From an uncultured Bacteroidota bacterium (GTDB lineage: Bacteria; Bacteroidota; Bacteroidia; Chitinophagales; Chitinophagaceae), in assembly GCA_903837525.1 (NCBI GenBank), contig CAILUU010000002.1, positions 1-64,000 on the forward strand: a DNA stretch of 64,000 bases. Reading direction: 5' to 3'. Position 1 is the first letter of the stretch, and each line of letters opens with the position of its first letter. The translations under genes and the position numbers were made by a program. The notes beneath the pieces were generated by a model. It made no database searches. It worked only from the letters and a program-made list of their open reading frames with translations, and was not told where the DNA came from. This document shows, in pieces, positions 55,336 to 64,000 of this stretch.

Positions 55336-55364
55336 ATTTAAACGTAATGTAGATGGACTAAATT

Positions 55365-57081
<1,717 letters not shown>

Positions 57082-57435
57082 TTACTCAACTAGGCTTATT
57101 TCTTCTGGTTTTGTAATTACAATTTGTGGTTTGTTTTTAAACAATTCAACAATACCTGTAACACAAAGTTTTTTATTTTTGTAAAATTCTGCAGGTGGTG
57201 TAGTAAAATTGGCAAAATCTTTTGCCAGTATTGCAATAGTAAGTGGCGATGCTGGATAAGCGGCACCTAAATTAATTAGTACAACTTTATCAGTAGCTTT
57301 TATGCCAAATACTTGGCTGCAAACCGCTACAGATTTTCCTATATACTGAGTAACAGAATCAATAAAAATTTTTGTTTGTGCAATCAGGCTATTTAATAAA
57401 AAAACAAGACTGATAGTAAGGATACTTTTTTTCAT
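57082..57435 (-). CDS. Small secreted OB-fold-like protein
   Basis: 117 residues with signal peptide MKKSILTISLVFLLNSLIAQ. The mature part alternates beta strands: IGKSVAVCSQVFGIKATDKV, VLINLGAAYPASPLTIAIL and KLCVTGIVELFKNKPQIVIT. The closing VTGxVxxFxxxPQIxI pattern is typical of OB-fold proteins of the tRNA-anti-like type. Two Cys are available. The role is unknown. It lies in a minus-strand pair with the cyclophilin gene (45-base gap). Confidence 0.75.
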   Translation of the reverse strand: MKKSILTISLVFLLNSLIAQTKIFIDSVTQYIGKSVAVCSQVFGIKATDKVVLINLGAAYPASPLTIAILAKDFANFTTPPAEFYKNKKLCVTGIVELFKNKPQIVITKPEEISLVE

Positions 57436-57480
57436 TTTACTTTACTATTTTTTGCAAACATAATAATTGTACAGCTATTA

Positions 57481-58062
57481 CTAGTAACTTCTAGGTATTT
57501 TAAAACCATATTGGTTTAATTTTTTTGCTTTTACTTTCATAATATTTACATCAAGTGTTATAGCTTTAAGGGGGGTGTCGGTTTTATCTTTAGGTGCATT
57601 AGCAATAGCATCAACAATATCCATACCTTTTATAACTTTACCATAAACGGTGTAATCGTTATTAAGCCTAGCTAGCCCTTTTTTATTTTGTACAATATAA
57701 AATTGGCATCTTGCGCTTACTTTACCTGGGTTATCATCTCTGCCAGCAGCAAATGTGCCGTACTCATGTTTTAGGGTAGGCACAAATTCGGGGGCAAGTA
57801 AATAGGTGGTGTCTTTAAAACCCTGTTCAGTATCTGGGCAGCCACCTTGTATTACAAAGTTGGGTATTACACGGTTAAAGGTTAAGCTATCCCAATAACC
57901 AGTTTTTGCTAACTGTATAAAACTGGCTTTGTGTTTGGGTGTTTCATTATACAGCCATACTAGTATTTCGCCATAGGGTGTTTTTATTTGAGCTATTTCG
58001 TATTTTTTTTGCGCAAAACTTTTGCTTGAAATAATTAATAAAAAAAGGAGTAGTTTTTTCAT
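57481..58062 (-). CDS. Cyclophilin-type peptidyl-prolyl isomerase, secreted
   Basis: 193 residues with signal peptide MKKLLLFLLIISSKSFAQ, so periplasmic. Cyclophilin core: ILVWLYNETPKHKASFIQLA, LTFNRVIPNFVIQGGCPD (the FHRVIPxFxxQGG motif with Asn for His), ARCQFYIVQNK and YTVYGKVIKGMDIVDAI. Probably helps folding of envelope proteins. The Asn for His change at the FHR position is known in prokaryotic cyclophilins. Confidence 0.92.
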   Translation of the reverse strand: MKKLLLFLLIISSKSFAQKKYEIAQIKTPYGEILVWLYNETPKHKASFIQLAKTGYWDSLTFNRVIPNFVIQGGCPDTEQGFKDTTYLLAPEFVPTLKHEYGTFAAGRDDNPGKVSARCQFYIVQNKKGLARLNNDYTVYGKVIKGMDIVDAIANAPKDKTDTPLKAITLDVNIMKVKAKKLNQYGFKIPRSY

Positions 58063-58162
58063 ATTAGTTTATTACTTTTAATACAATAGAATCATATTTT
58101 ATTAGTAGCACAAATATATTACAAAGCAAAAGGTATCTTTAATAAAATATTTACAAAATAAA

Positions 58163-59200
58163 ATGACCATCACGTTTAACAATCGTATAAAGCAACTGCT
58201 AACCTTAGTTATTTTAATAGCCTTAGTTTTAGTAATTGTAAAAAGTTTACACGTTTTTATACCGGGTATTTTAGGCGCAGTCACCTTATATATATTAAGC
58301 AGAGAAAACTATTTTAAATTATTATACAAACAAAAGTGGAAGCCTAGCTTAGCGGCTTTTTTTTATATTTTAATTTACCTATTATTATTTGGAATACCCA
58401 TTTATCTTGCTGTTACATTACTTAGTCCAAAAATTGAAGCTGCTCTTAGTAACCCTACAGCTACTATTGATGCGTTAAAAAACATAGCCATTGTAGTGCA
58501 ACAAAAAGTAGGCTATACTTTTATTTCCGAAAAAAATATTGCAGCGGCACTTTCAAGAGTTGCTAACACACTGCCAGGGTTTTTAAATAGTACAGCAAAC
58601 TTAGTTACCAACTTAGCTATTATGTTATTCTTACTGTATCACATGTTGGTAAATGCTAAAAAAATGGAGCTTACACTTTACAAAGCCATTCCGTTAAAAG
58701 ATGAAAATGTAGATTTATTAGCAAGAGAAGGCAAAAAAGTTGTAAAAGCCAATGCTTTAGGGCTTCCTATAATTGCTATTATACAAGGCATTACAGCAAC
58801 CATTGGGTATATAATTTTTGGTGTACCCGATTGGGGATTGTGGGGTTTTTTAACAGGCGTTTGTGCATTTATACCTGTGGTTGGTACAATGATAATTTGG
58901 ATACCCTTAGTTATCTACTTATTTGCCATTGGGCAAAATAATATGGCTATTGGCTTACTGCTTTACAGTATAATTGTTACAGGTAATATAGACTATATAG
59001 CACGAATTACTATTATGAAAAAAATGGGAGATGTGCACCCCATTATTACCATTTTAGGTGTTATTGTTGGCTTTAATTTATTTGGTTTTATTGGGTTGAT
59101 ATTTGGACCATTAATTATCAACTACACCTTGGTGTTATTTAAAATTTATATGAATGAATATGTGGAAGAAAGTAAAAATGAAGAGGTTCCAGTAAAATAA
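58163..59200 (+). CDS. AI-2E-family transporter
   Basis: 345 residues with seven to eight membrane helices. The conserved parts are the N-terminal pair (LVILIALVLVIVKSLHVFIP), the central GIPIYLAVTLLSPKIEA region, and the C-terminal VVGTMIIWIPLVIYLFAIGQ and GVIVGFNLFGFIGLIFGPLI block. Members export small molecules or act as ion antiporters; the name does not prove autoinducer transport. It meets the DUF5009 gene end to end without a spacer. Confidence 0.9.
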   Translation: MTITFNNRIKQLLTLVILIALVLVIVKSLHVFIPGILGAVTLYILSRENYFKLLYKQKWKPSLAAFFYILIYLLLFGIPIYLAVTLLSPKIEAALSNPTATIDALKNIAIVVQQKVGYTFISEKNIAAALSRVANTLPGFLNSTANLVTNLAIMLFLLYHMLVNAKKMELTLYKAIPLKDENVDLLAREGKKVVKANALGLPIIAIIQGITATIGYIIFGVPDWGLWGFLTGVCAFIPVVGTMIIWIPLVIYLFAIGQNNMAIGLLLYSIIVTGNIDYIARITIMKKMGDVHPIITILGVIVGFNLFGFIGLIFGPLIINYTLVLFKIYMNEYVEESKNEEVPVK

Positions 59201-60349
59201 CTACACTTTTATATAAATTTTCTTTTTATTTAGCACCCAAGCAAAAAACCACATCATCCCAATAAAGCAAAGGGCATAAAAAAACGAACCAATCCTAGGG
59301 TCGGATGGAAAAATAAGTTTACAAACGTTTTCGTAAAACCAACTAAAAGGCGATAAATATTTAGCTTTACCTTCAGGCGTAAAGCCATTACTAATGCGTA
59401 TTAAACCAAGCAAACGAGGTAAAGCACCGCTGAGTACAAAAATAAATAATGCGTTTTTCCCAAACACATCAAAAAATTTCGTCCAGCCCCCACGGTTATT
59501 TTTAAATTCAATTAAATAAATTAAAACCGAAAGTACTATTAAAGCTAAGCCTGTGGTGTAAATGGTGTAGCTGCTTGTCCATATTTTTTTGTTGATAGGA
59601 AAAACCATATCCCAACAAAAGCCTGCGAAAATAAATACACAACCGGCAATAAATAATCCGTTGAGCATTTCGTGTGTTTTGCCTTTTGTTACAATATAAT
59701 TGCCAATTAAGTAACCAAAAATTACCTGGCTAATGGCAGCAAAAATACTAAACAAACTTTCTGGGTCAAAAGGCACACCTTCGCCACTGTAAATATGTTT
59801 TGTGCCAAATAGTTTTATATCTAAAAGAGTGCCATACCAACCTTTAATTGAAAAAGAGTCTAATGGATTTGTAGCAACACATAAAAGCCAGTACACTAAA
59901 AGTATACTGCAGCTTACTACAAAAGCCCCTCTTACTTTAAAAAAATGAATAATAACGGCAGCACAAAAATAACATAAAGCTATACGTTGTAATACCCCAA
60001 AAAAACGAAGATTAGCAAACGGTTTCATAATAATACTACCAGCATCGTTATATTTTATAAACGGAAACCAATTTAATAATAAGCCTATTAACAAAATAAG
60101 TAACGTACGTTTTATTACTTTTTGCCAAAAAATATTTTTTTCCTCTAAACGTGGTAGTACAAATGCCATAGCATTACCTACAGCAAATAAAAAAAACGGA
60201 AAAACTAAATCAGTGGGTGTGCAGCCATGCCAACTTGCATGCTCAAGTGGTGCAAAAATATGCCCCCAACTACCGGGGTTATTTACCAATATCATTAAGG
60301 CAACCGTAGCCCCTCTAAAAACATCGAGTGAGTAAAAGCGTTGGTTCAT
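59201..60349 (-). CDS. DUF5009/heparan-alpha-glucosaminide N-acetyltransferase-like membrane protein
   Basis: 382 residues, about ten helices. The N-terminal block RFYSLDVFRGATVALMILVN, with DVFRG and the following NNPGSW and HASWHGCTPTDLVFPFFLFA, is characteristic of the HGSNAT/NagX family that moves acetyl groups across the membrane. The His in the first luminal loop is the probable active site. The substrate may be an amino sugar of envelope glycans; no cluster partner fixes this. Confidence 0.9.
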   Translation of the reverse strand: MNQRFYSLDVFRGATVALMILVNNPGSWGHIFAPLEHASWHGCTPTDLVFPFFLFAVGNAMAFVLPRLEEKNIFWQKVIKRTLLILLIGLLLNWFPFIKYNDAGSIIMKPFANLRFFGVLQRIALCYFCAAVIIHFFKVRGAFVVSCSILLVYWLLCVATNPLDSFSIKGWYGTLLDIKLFGTKHIYSGEGVPFDPESLFSIFAAISQVIFGYLIGNYIVTKGKTHEMLNGLFIAGCVFIFAGFCWDMVFPINKKIWTSSYTIYTTGLALIVLSVLIYLIEFKNNRGGWTKFFDVFGKNALFIFVLSGALPRLLGLIRISNGFTPEGKAKYLSPFSWFYENVCKLIFPSDPRIGSFFYALCFIGMMWFFAWVLNKKKIYIKV

Positions 60350-60409
60350 ACAAGCAGGTTTATAATTAGGCGGCTAACTACATAAATGAAAGGTACATAT
60401 TTTTTCAAA

Positions 60410-60444
60410 ACTCACCATTCACCACTCACTGTTTCTCACTCAAC
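60410..60444. repeat. Period-7 repeat across the 3' end of the ABC-F gene
   Basis: ACTCACC ATTCACC ACTCACT GTTTCTC ACTCAAC: five heptamers, four with the YTCAMC core seen in mutL. The ABC-F stop codon (60426-60428) lies inside them, so the last residues (LELSEKQ) are made from the repeat. Confidence 0.8.
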
Positions 60445-62324
60445 TCCAGCCAACGCATTTCTTTTTCGTCTATAAGGTCAGTAATAACACCAATACGTTC
60501 TGCAGCTTTTTGTAAATCTTCAAAAGCTAATTTACTCGTACTTAATGTTGCTTCTAAATCGGCTTTTTCTTTTTGTAGTAGGGGTAGTGCTGCATCTATT
60601 GTTTCTAATTCTCTTTTTTCATTAAAGGTAAGACCCTTCTTACCTTCGGTAGTTGTTGCTTGTGCAGAAATTTCTTTTGTAGGCTTAGGTACTTCTTTTA
60701 TTAGTTGTCGTTCATCTGTTAATAAATTATTAGCTAATGCCTCTCTGTATTGGCTGTAGTTACCAGGGTAATCTCTTATTACGCCATCGCCTTCAAAAGC
60801 AAATAAATGATCTACCATTCTATCCATAAAATATCTATCGTGGCTTACAATTAAAATACAGCCAGGGTAGTCTAATAAAAACTCTTCTAACGTACGTAAG
60901 GTTTGTAAATCTAAATCATTGGTAGGCTCATCTAATATTAAAAAATTAGGATTTACAAAAAGTACACTTAATAAATGCAAACGACGTTTTTCTCCACCAC
61001 TTAATTTACTTAATGGAGTGTATTGCTGCTCTGCACTAAAGCCAAATTTTTCCATAAACATGCTAGCACTAAGTTTGGTGCCATCTGCCAACGGAAAATA
61101 TTCTGCAAAATCTTTTACATATTCAATAGCTCTTTTATCAACTTTATATTTTAATCCTTCTTGGTCAAAATTGCCAAACACTACTGTATCGCCATGGTTT
61201 ATTTTTCCGCTATCGGGCTGCTCTTGGTGTAAAGCAATTTTTAAAAAAGTAGATTTACCTACTCCGTTTTTTCCAACAATCCCAACTCTTTCGCCACGTT
61301 TAAAGGTGTAGTCAAAACCTTTAATCAATACTTTATCGCCATAGCTTTTGTTGATTTTTTTCATCTCCAAAATCTTACCCCCTAGTCGTGTCATTTTTAC
61401 TTGAAGGCTAACTTCTAAATCTTCCTTTTTTTGGCTTACTCTTTCTTCTACCTCTACAAAAGCATCTTGTCGGCTTTTACTTTTTGTTGTTCTTGCTTTT
61501 GGTTGCTTACGCATCCACTCTAATTCTTTTCTAAAAATATTTTTATCTTTTTGTAGTTCGCTGGCTTGTACCTCTTGTCGCAGACTTTTTTGCTCTAAAA
61601 AATTATCATAATCGCCTTTATAGGTAAATATTTTTTCTTCATCCATTTCTAATATCTCATTACAAACAGCATCTAAAAAATAGCGGTCATGCGTTACTAA
61701 AAGCAAGGTTACTTTTTTAGCACTTAAATAATCTTCTAACCACTCAATCATGCTTACATCTAAATGGTTGGTTGGCTCATCTAATATCAATAAACATCTT
61801 CCTTCATGCAATTGCATTTCAATTAATGCTTGTGCTAGTGCTACTCTTTTGCGTTGGCCACCGCTAAGGTTTTTTACGGGTTCGTTTAAATGATGTAAAT
61901 TTAATTTGCCTAAAATTTGTTGCAATTCGCTTTCAAAATTCCAAGCATTGTGTTCATCTACTTGTGCCATTAAGTCGGTTAGCTTCTCAATATTATCCGC
62001 ATCTTCTTCTAAACATTGTTCGTAGGCTTTTACCACTTTTACTACAGGGTTGTCCATTCGCAATACATTATCCCAAATGCTTTTATTTTCCTCAAAAGGG
62101 GTGTCTTGTTGTAGCATTATTACTTTAATATCTTTATGTACCCAAGTAGTACCCGTATCGGTAGTGTCTAGCCCAGCAATAATTTTTAACAACGTAGTTT
62201 TTCCGCTACCATTGCGGGCTACAAAGGCAATTTTATCACCCTCTTCTACATAAAAAGAGATATTTTTAAAAAGGGTTCTTATACCAAACGATTTGCTTAT
62301 ATTTTCTATTGAAGCGTAATGCAT
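60426..62324 (-). CDS. ABC-F family ATPase (Uup/EttA type)
   Basis: 632 residues from MHYASIENISKSFGIRTLF; nine more codons upstream are open but unlikely to be coding. Two ATPase cassettes without membrane domains. First: ARNGSGKTTLLK (Walker A), LSGGQRKRVALAQAL, LLILDEPTNHLDV. Second: GKNGVGKSTFLK, LSGGEKRRLHLLSVL, FLILDEPTNDLDL. A linker with ARTTKSKSRQDAFVEVEERV joins them and a coiled coil ends the protein (~560-630). ABC-F proteins act on the ribosome or on DNA structures; Uup-like coiled coil suggests the latter. The extreme 3' end is formed by a period-7 repeat. Confidence 0.94.
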   Translation of the reverse strand: MHYASIENISKSFGIRTLFKNISFYVEEGDKIAFVARNGSGKTTLLKIIAGLDTTDTGTTWVHKDIKVIMLQQDTPFEENKSIWDNVLRMDNPVVKVVKAYEQCLEEDADNIEKLTDLMAQVDEHNAWNFESELQQILGKLNLHHLNEPVKNLSGGQRKRVALAQALIEMQLHEGRCLLILDEPTNHLDVSMIEWLEDYLSAKKVTLLLVTHDRYFLDAVCNEILEMDEEKIFTYKGDYDNFLEQKSLRQEVQASELQKDKNIFRKELEWMRKQPKARTTKSKSRQDAFVEVEERVSQKKEDLEVSLQVKMTRLGGKILEMKKINKSYGDKVLIKGFDYTFKRGERVGIVGKNGVGKSTFLKIALHQEQPDSGKINHGDTVVFGNFDQEGLKYKVDKRAIEYVKDFAEYFPLADGTKLSASMFMEKFGFSAEQQYTPLSKLSGGEKRRLHLLSVLFVNPNFLILDEPTNDLDLQTLRTLEEFLLDYPGCILIVSHDRYFMDRMVDHLFAFEGDGVIRDYPGNYSQYREALANNLLTDERQLIKEVPKPTKEISAQATTTEGKKGLTFNEKRELETIDAALPLLQKEKADLEATLSTSKLAFEDLQKAAERIGVITDLIDEKEMRWLELSEKQ

Positions 62325-62353
62325 GGCGGCAAAGGTAACGGCTATACGCAACT

Positions 62354-63628
62354 TTATGTAACCAAATATTTTTTATACGTAGTATAAATTTTGTATAGCC
62401 ATGTAATTTTGTAAAAAGGAAAAATACATAATAGTGGGGTAAATAATAAGGGTAAAAAAGCAGTTTTGTATCTAACGGATGCACCCAAAATAGGAATGGA
62501 GTAGCCTATAATTAATATAGCAGCAACGCCATAAAAGATACAAAATAGAATGATTGGAGATTTTAATTGGATAAAAATACGAGTAGATTTTGCATAAAAT
62601 AAGGTAAGCAAAATAAATATAAGAAGTAACAGTGTTTCCAACGCCCCAGCAAAATAAAAAATACTATAACTATCCCAAATATAGGGTCTAAAAAAAGCAA
62701 TGTTTAATGCTGTAGGAAAATACGTGATAAAGCTTGTAAATGTTGGCTGCAACACGTCAACTTTTAGGGCACTTTTTGCCCAGCCCAGCGCTAAAAAATC
62801 ATGCTGCCTAGTGCTTACAATTTGCATAAGCAAAGGGCTACATAAAAATATGAGGATGCAAACCCCAAAAATAACTGCAACTATTTTGTACGAATATGCT
62901 TTGTATTTTATTGAAAAAATTAATGCAATAGTAGTAGGTAAAAATAAGACAAAGAAAAAATTACGAATAATAACCGTAAGGGTAAGCCCCAGGATGAGTA
63001 AAATAAATACGTTAACCGATTTTTTTTTCAACACAAAAAGTAAGCAAATGGAGTAAAGGGTAATAGCCATACCCAAAAAGAAAATACTATCCTTATTAAT
63101 GCCACTTAAGTAAAACAAACTGCTTGGTAGTAAAAAACAACCCATTAAAATAGCTGTTTTTTTTGTAGGCCATACCATACAAAAAACCTTAAAAAGCAAT
63201 ACGTGGCCATAAAAAATTAGGTAATTATAAAGCAAAGAATTAATATAAATGTTTTTAAAAGAAAGTAAATTAAAAACAGCCAATAGTTTGTACAAAAAAA
63301 CGTTTCTAAAATTGTTCCAAAACGAATCTGTATAAAAAAAATTACTATAGCCTATGTCCGATATAAAAAAAGAGGTAAAAAACTCTTTTGGGTCACTTAA
63401 AAGTAAGTTAGTTTCATATATACTTTCAGTATAAAATGTATCCAAATCGCCCCTATAAATAAAGTTTTGGTCAATATATATATATAGTATACCAATGGTT
63501 ACTTTTAAAACAAAAAGAAAAAAAATTTGCTTTATTGTTAAACCACTATTTATAAAAAATGTATTATGTTTATTATGCCAAATTAGCAAAGAAAAAAAAA
63601 GAATAAATAAAAAAATGTGTACTACCAT
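62354..63628 (-). CDS. Polytopic membrane protein, possibly of surface-polysaccharide assembly
   Basis: 424 residues with about ten to eleven membrane helices and no soluble domain: VVHIFLFILFFSLLIWHNKH, IFFLFVLKVTIGILYIYID, VNVFILLILGLTLTVIIRNF. A periplasm-facing Arg/Asp-rich loop follows the second helix (DQNFIYRGDLDTFYTESIYE). Wzy-type polymerases and some glycosyltransferase-like proteins share this layout, and it lies next to a dTDP-sugar gene, but no family motif confirms it. The coding frame ends three bases before the earliest open ABC-F codon. Confidence 0.75.
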   Translation of the reverse strand: MVVHIFLFILFFSLLIWHNKHNTFFINSGLTIKQIFFLFVLKVTIGILYIYIDQNFIYRGDLDTFYTESIYETNLLLSDPKEFFTSFFISDIGYSNFFYTDSFWNNFRNVFLYKLLAVFNLLSFKNIYINSLLYNYLIFYGHVLLFKVFCMVWPTKKTAILMGCFLLPSSLFYLSGINKDSIFFLGMAITLYSICLLFVLKKKSVNVFILLILGLTLTVIIRNFFFVLFLPTTIALIFSIKYKAYSYKIVAVIFGVCILIFLCSPLLMQIVSTRQHDFLALGWAKSALKVDVLQPTFTSFITYFPTALNIAFFRPYIWDSYSIFYFAGALETLLLLIFILLTLFYAKSTRIFIQLKSPIILFCIFYGVAAILIIGYSIPILGASVRYKTAFLPLLFTPLLCIFPFYKITWLYKIYTTYKKYLVT

Positions 63629-63793
63629 TTATCCAACAACTTTATATAATGTACTGCATAAGTGACTTTAAAAAAACGTTATAAAACGTTGCGAACCACA
63701 AGTAGCAATATTTAATTAATTAAAAATACCCTAAAGTAATTAATTATTTTTATGACACCTGTTAATATTTACTAGCTTTACACAAATCTTTTT
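63629..63793. other. Divergent intergenic region
   Basis: 165 AT-rich bases between the polytopic membrane protein and the dTDP-glucose dehydratase gene. TAGCTTTA at 63772-63779 is a near match to the -7 box, 14 bases before the ATG at 63794. Nothing else was seen. Confidence 0.35.
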
Positions 63794-64000
63794 ATGCATA
63801 CCATTTTAATAACAGGCGGGGCTGGTTTTATAGGCTCACATCTTACCCGTTTATTTGTAATAAAATACCCTAATTACAACATAGTAAATTTAGATAAACT
63901 TACCTACGCAGGTAATTTAGAGAATTTAAAAGATGTAGAAAATGACCCTAACTATACGTTTGTAAAAGGAGATATTACTGATTTAGCTTTTTTAAGAGAA
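63794..64000 (+). CDS. rfbB: dTDP-glucose 4,6-dehydratase, N-terminal part (continues past the window)
   Basis: The first 69 residues of an extended short-chain dehydrogenase: HTILITGGAGFIGSHLTRLF carries the GxxGxxG NAD-binding loop, and LDKLTYAGNLENLKDVENDP is the RfbB-specific text after the second strand (Asp for NAD ribose and the TYAGN motif). It makes dTDP-4-keto-6-deoxyglucose, the rhamnose precursor for O-antigen or capsule. The C-terminus with the YxxxK catalytic pair lies outside the window. Confidence 0.93.
   Translation, partial: MHTILITGGAGFIGSHLTRLFVIKYPNYNIVNLDKLTYAGNLENLKDVENDPNYTFVKGDITDLAFLRE

Overview
The window looks like a chromosomal segment of an AT-rich member of the Bacteroidota, most likely Chitinophagia/Chitinophagaceae-like (the lineage is inferred from gene content; no rRNA or tRNA gene was seen). 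Supporting signs are a SusC/SusD pair, type IX secretion parts (a gliding-motility C-terminal domain protein and a PorP/SprF protein), a fused gamma/alpha 2-oxoacid:acceptor oxidoreductase, a DUF6089-like outer-membrane protein, a GH3 plus serine-hydrolase pair, TAnnTTTG-type -7 boxes, and almost no Shine-Dalgarno sequences. Most of the window is housekeeping. I see no prophage, insertion sequence, CRISPR array or classical defence island.

Layout. 1-4.4 kb: SusC (with an in-frame stop) and SusD, closed by a strong terminator. 4.4-8.5 kb: a TlpA-like lipoprotein, a secreted-protein relic and alaS on the minus strand. 8.5-16 kb: M23 peptidase, MerR regulator, thioredoxin-like protein, kbl, a secreted protein, lutB and a deacetylase-like protein on the plus strand. 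16-25 kb: EamA transporter, purH, comEC, a methyltransferase and carB. 25-29 kb: YtxH protein, second M23 protein, bcp, a decayed HExxH-type gene, birA and rsfS. 29-34.8 kb: a plus-strand run of ftsH, lutC, gamma-glutamylcyclotransferase-like, lpxH (frameshifted), a propeller-like protein and an L,D-transpeptidase. 34.9-41 kb: queA and a hydrolase, then T9SS-related genes and a dead C1 peptidase. 41-50.6 kb: acs, a split GH3/serine hydrolase, mutL, dacB and an arginase-family gene. 50.7-57 kb: korA, an outer-membrane protein, nth, a divIC-like gene and eno. 57-64 kb: a small OB-like protein, cyclophilin, AI-2E transporter, a DUF5009-type acyltransferase, an ABC-F ATPase, a polytopic membrane protein, and the start of dTDP-glucose 4,6-dehydratase.

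Functional themes are cell-envelope and peptidoglycan work (two M23 proteins, L,D-transpeptidase, PBP4, GH3/serine hydrolase, lpxH, divIC), nucleotide metabolism (purH, carB), translation and tRNA (alaS, rsfS, queA), and DNA repair or uptake (mutL, nth, comEC).

The unexpected content is of two kinds. First, an unusual number of genes look broken or started oddly: susC (amber codon), lpxH (10-A run), GH3/serine hydrolase (9-A run), a C1 peptidase whose catalytic Cys-Trp has become Tyr-stop, a decayed HExxH protein, three smaller relics, and an EamA transporter without an ATG. Either this genome is shedding genes (or tolerating poly-A slippage), or the assembly carries homopolymer errors. Second, degenerate tandem repeats with a period of exactly 7 nt sit inside alaS, purH, mutL and dacB, and across the 3' end of the ABC-F gene. 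They stay in frame and have become protein sequence. These repeats are the best candidate here for a poorly described element.
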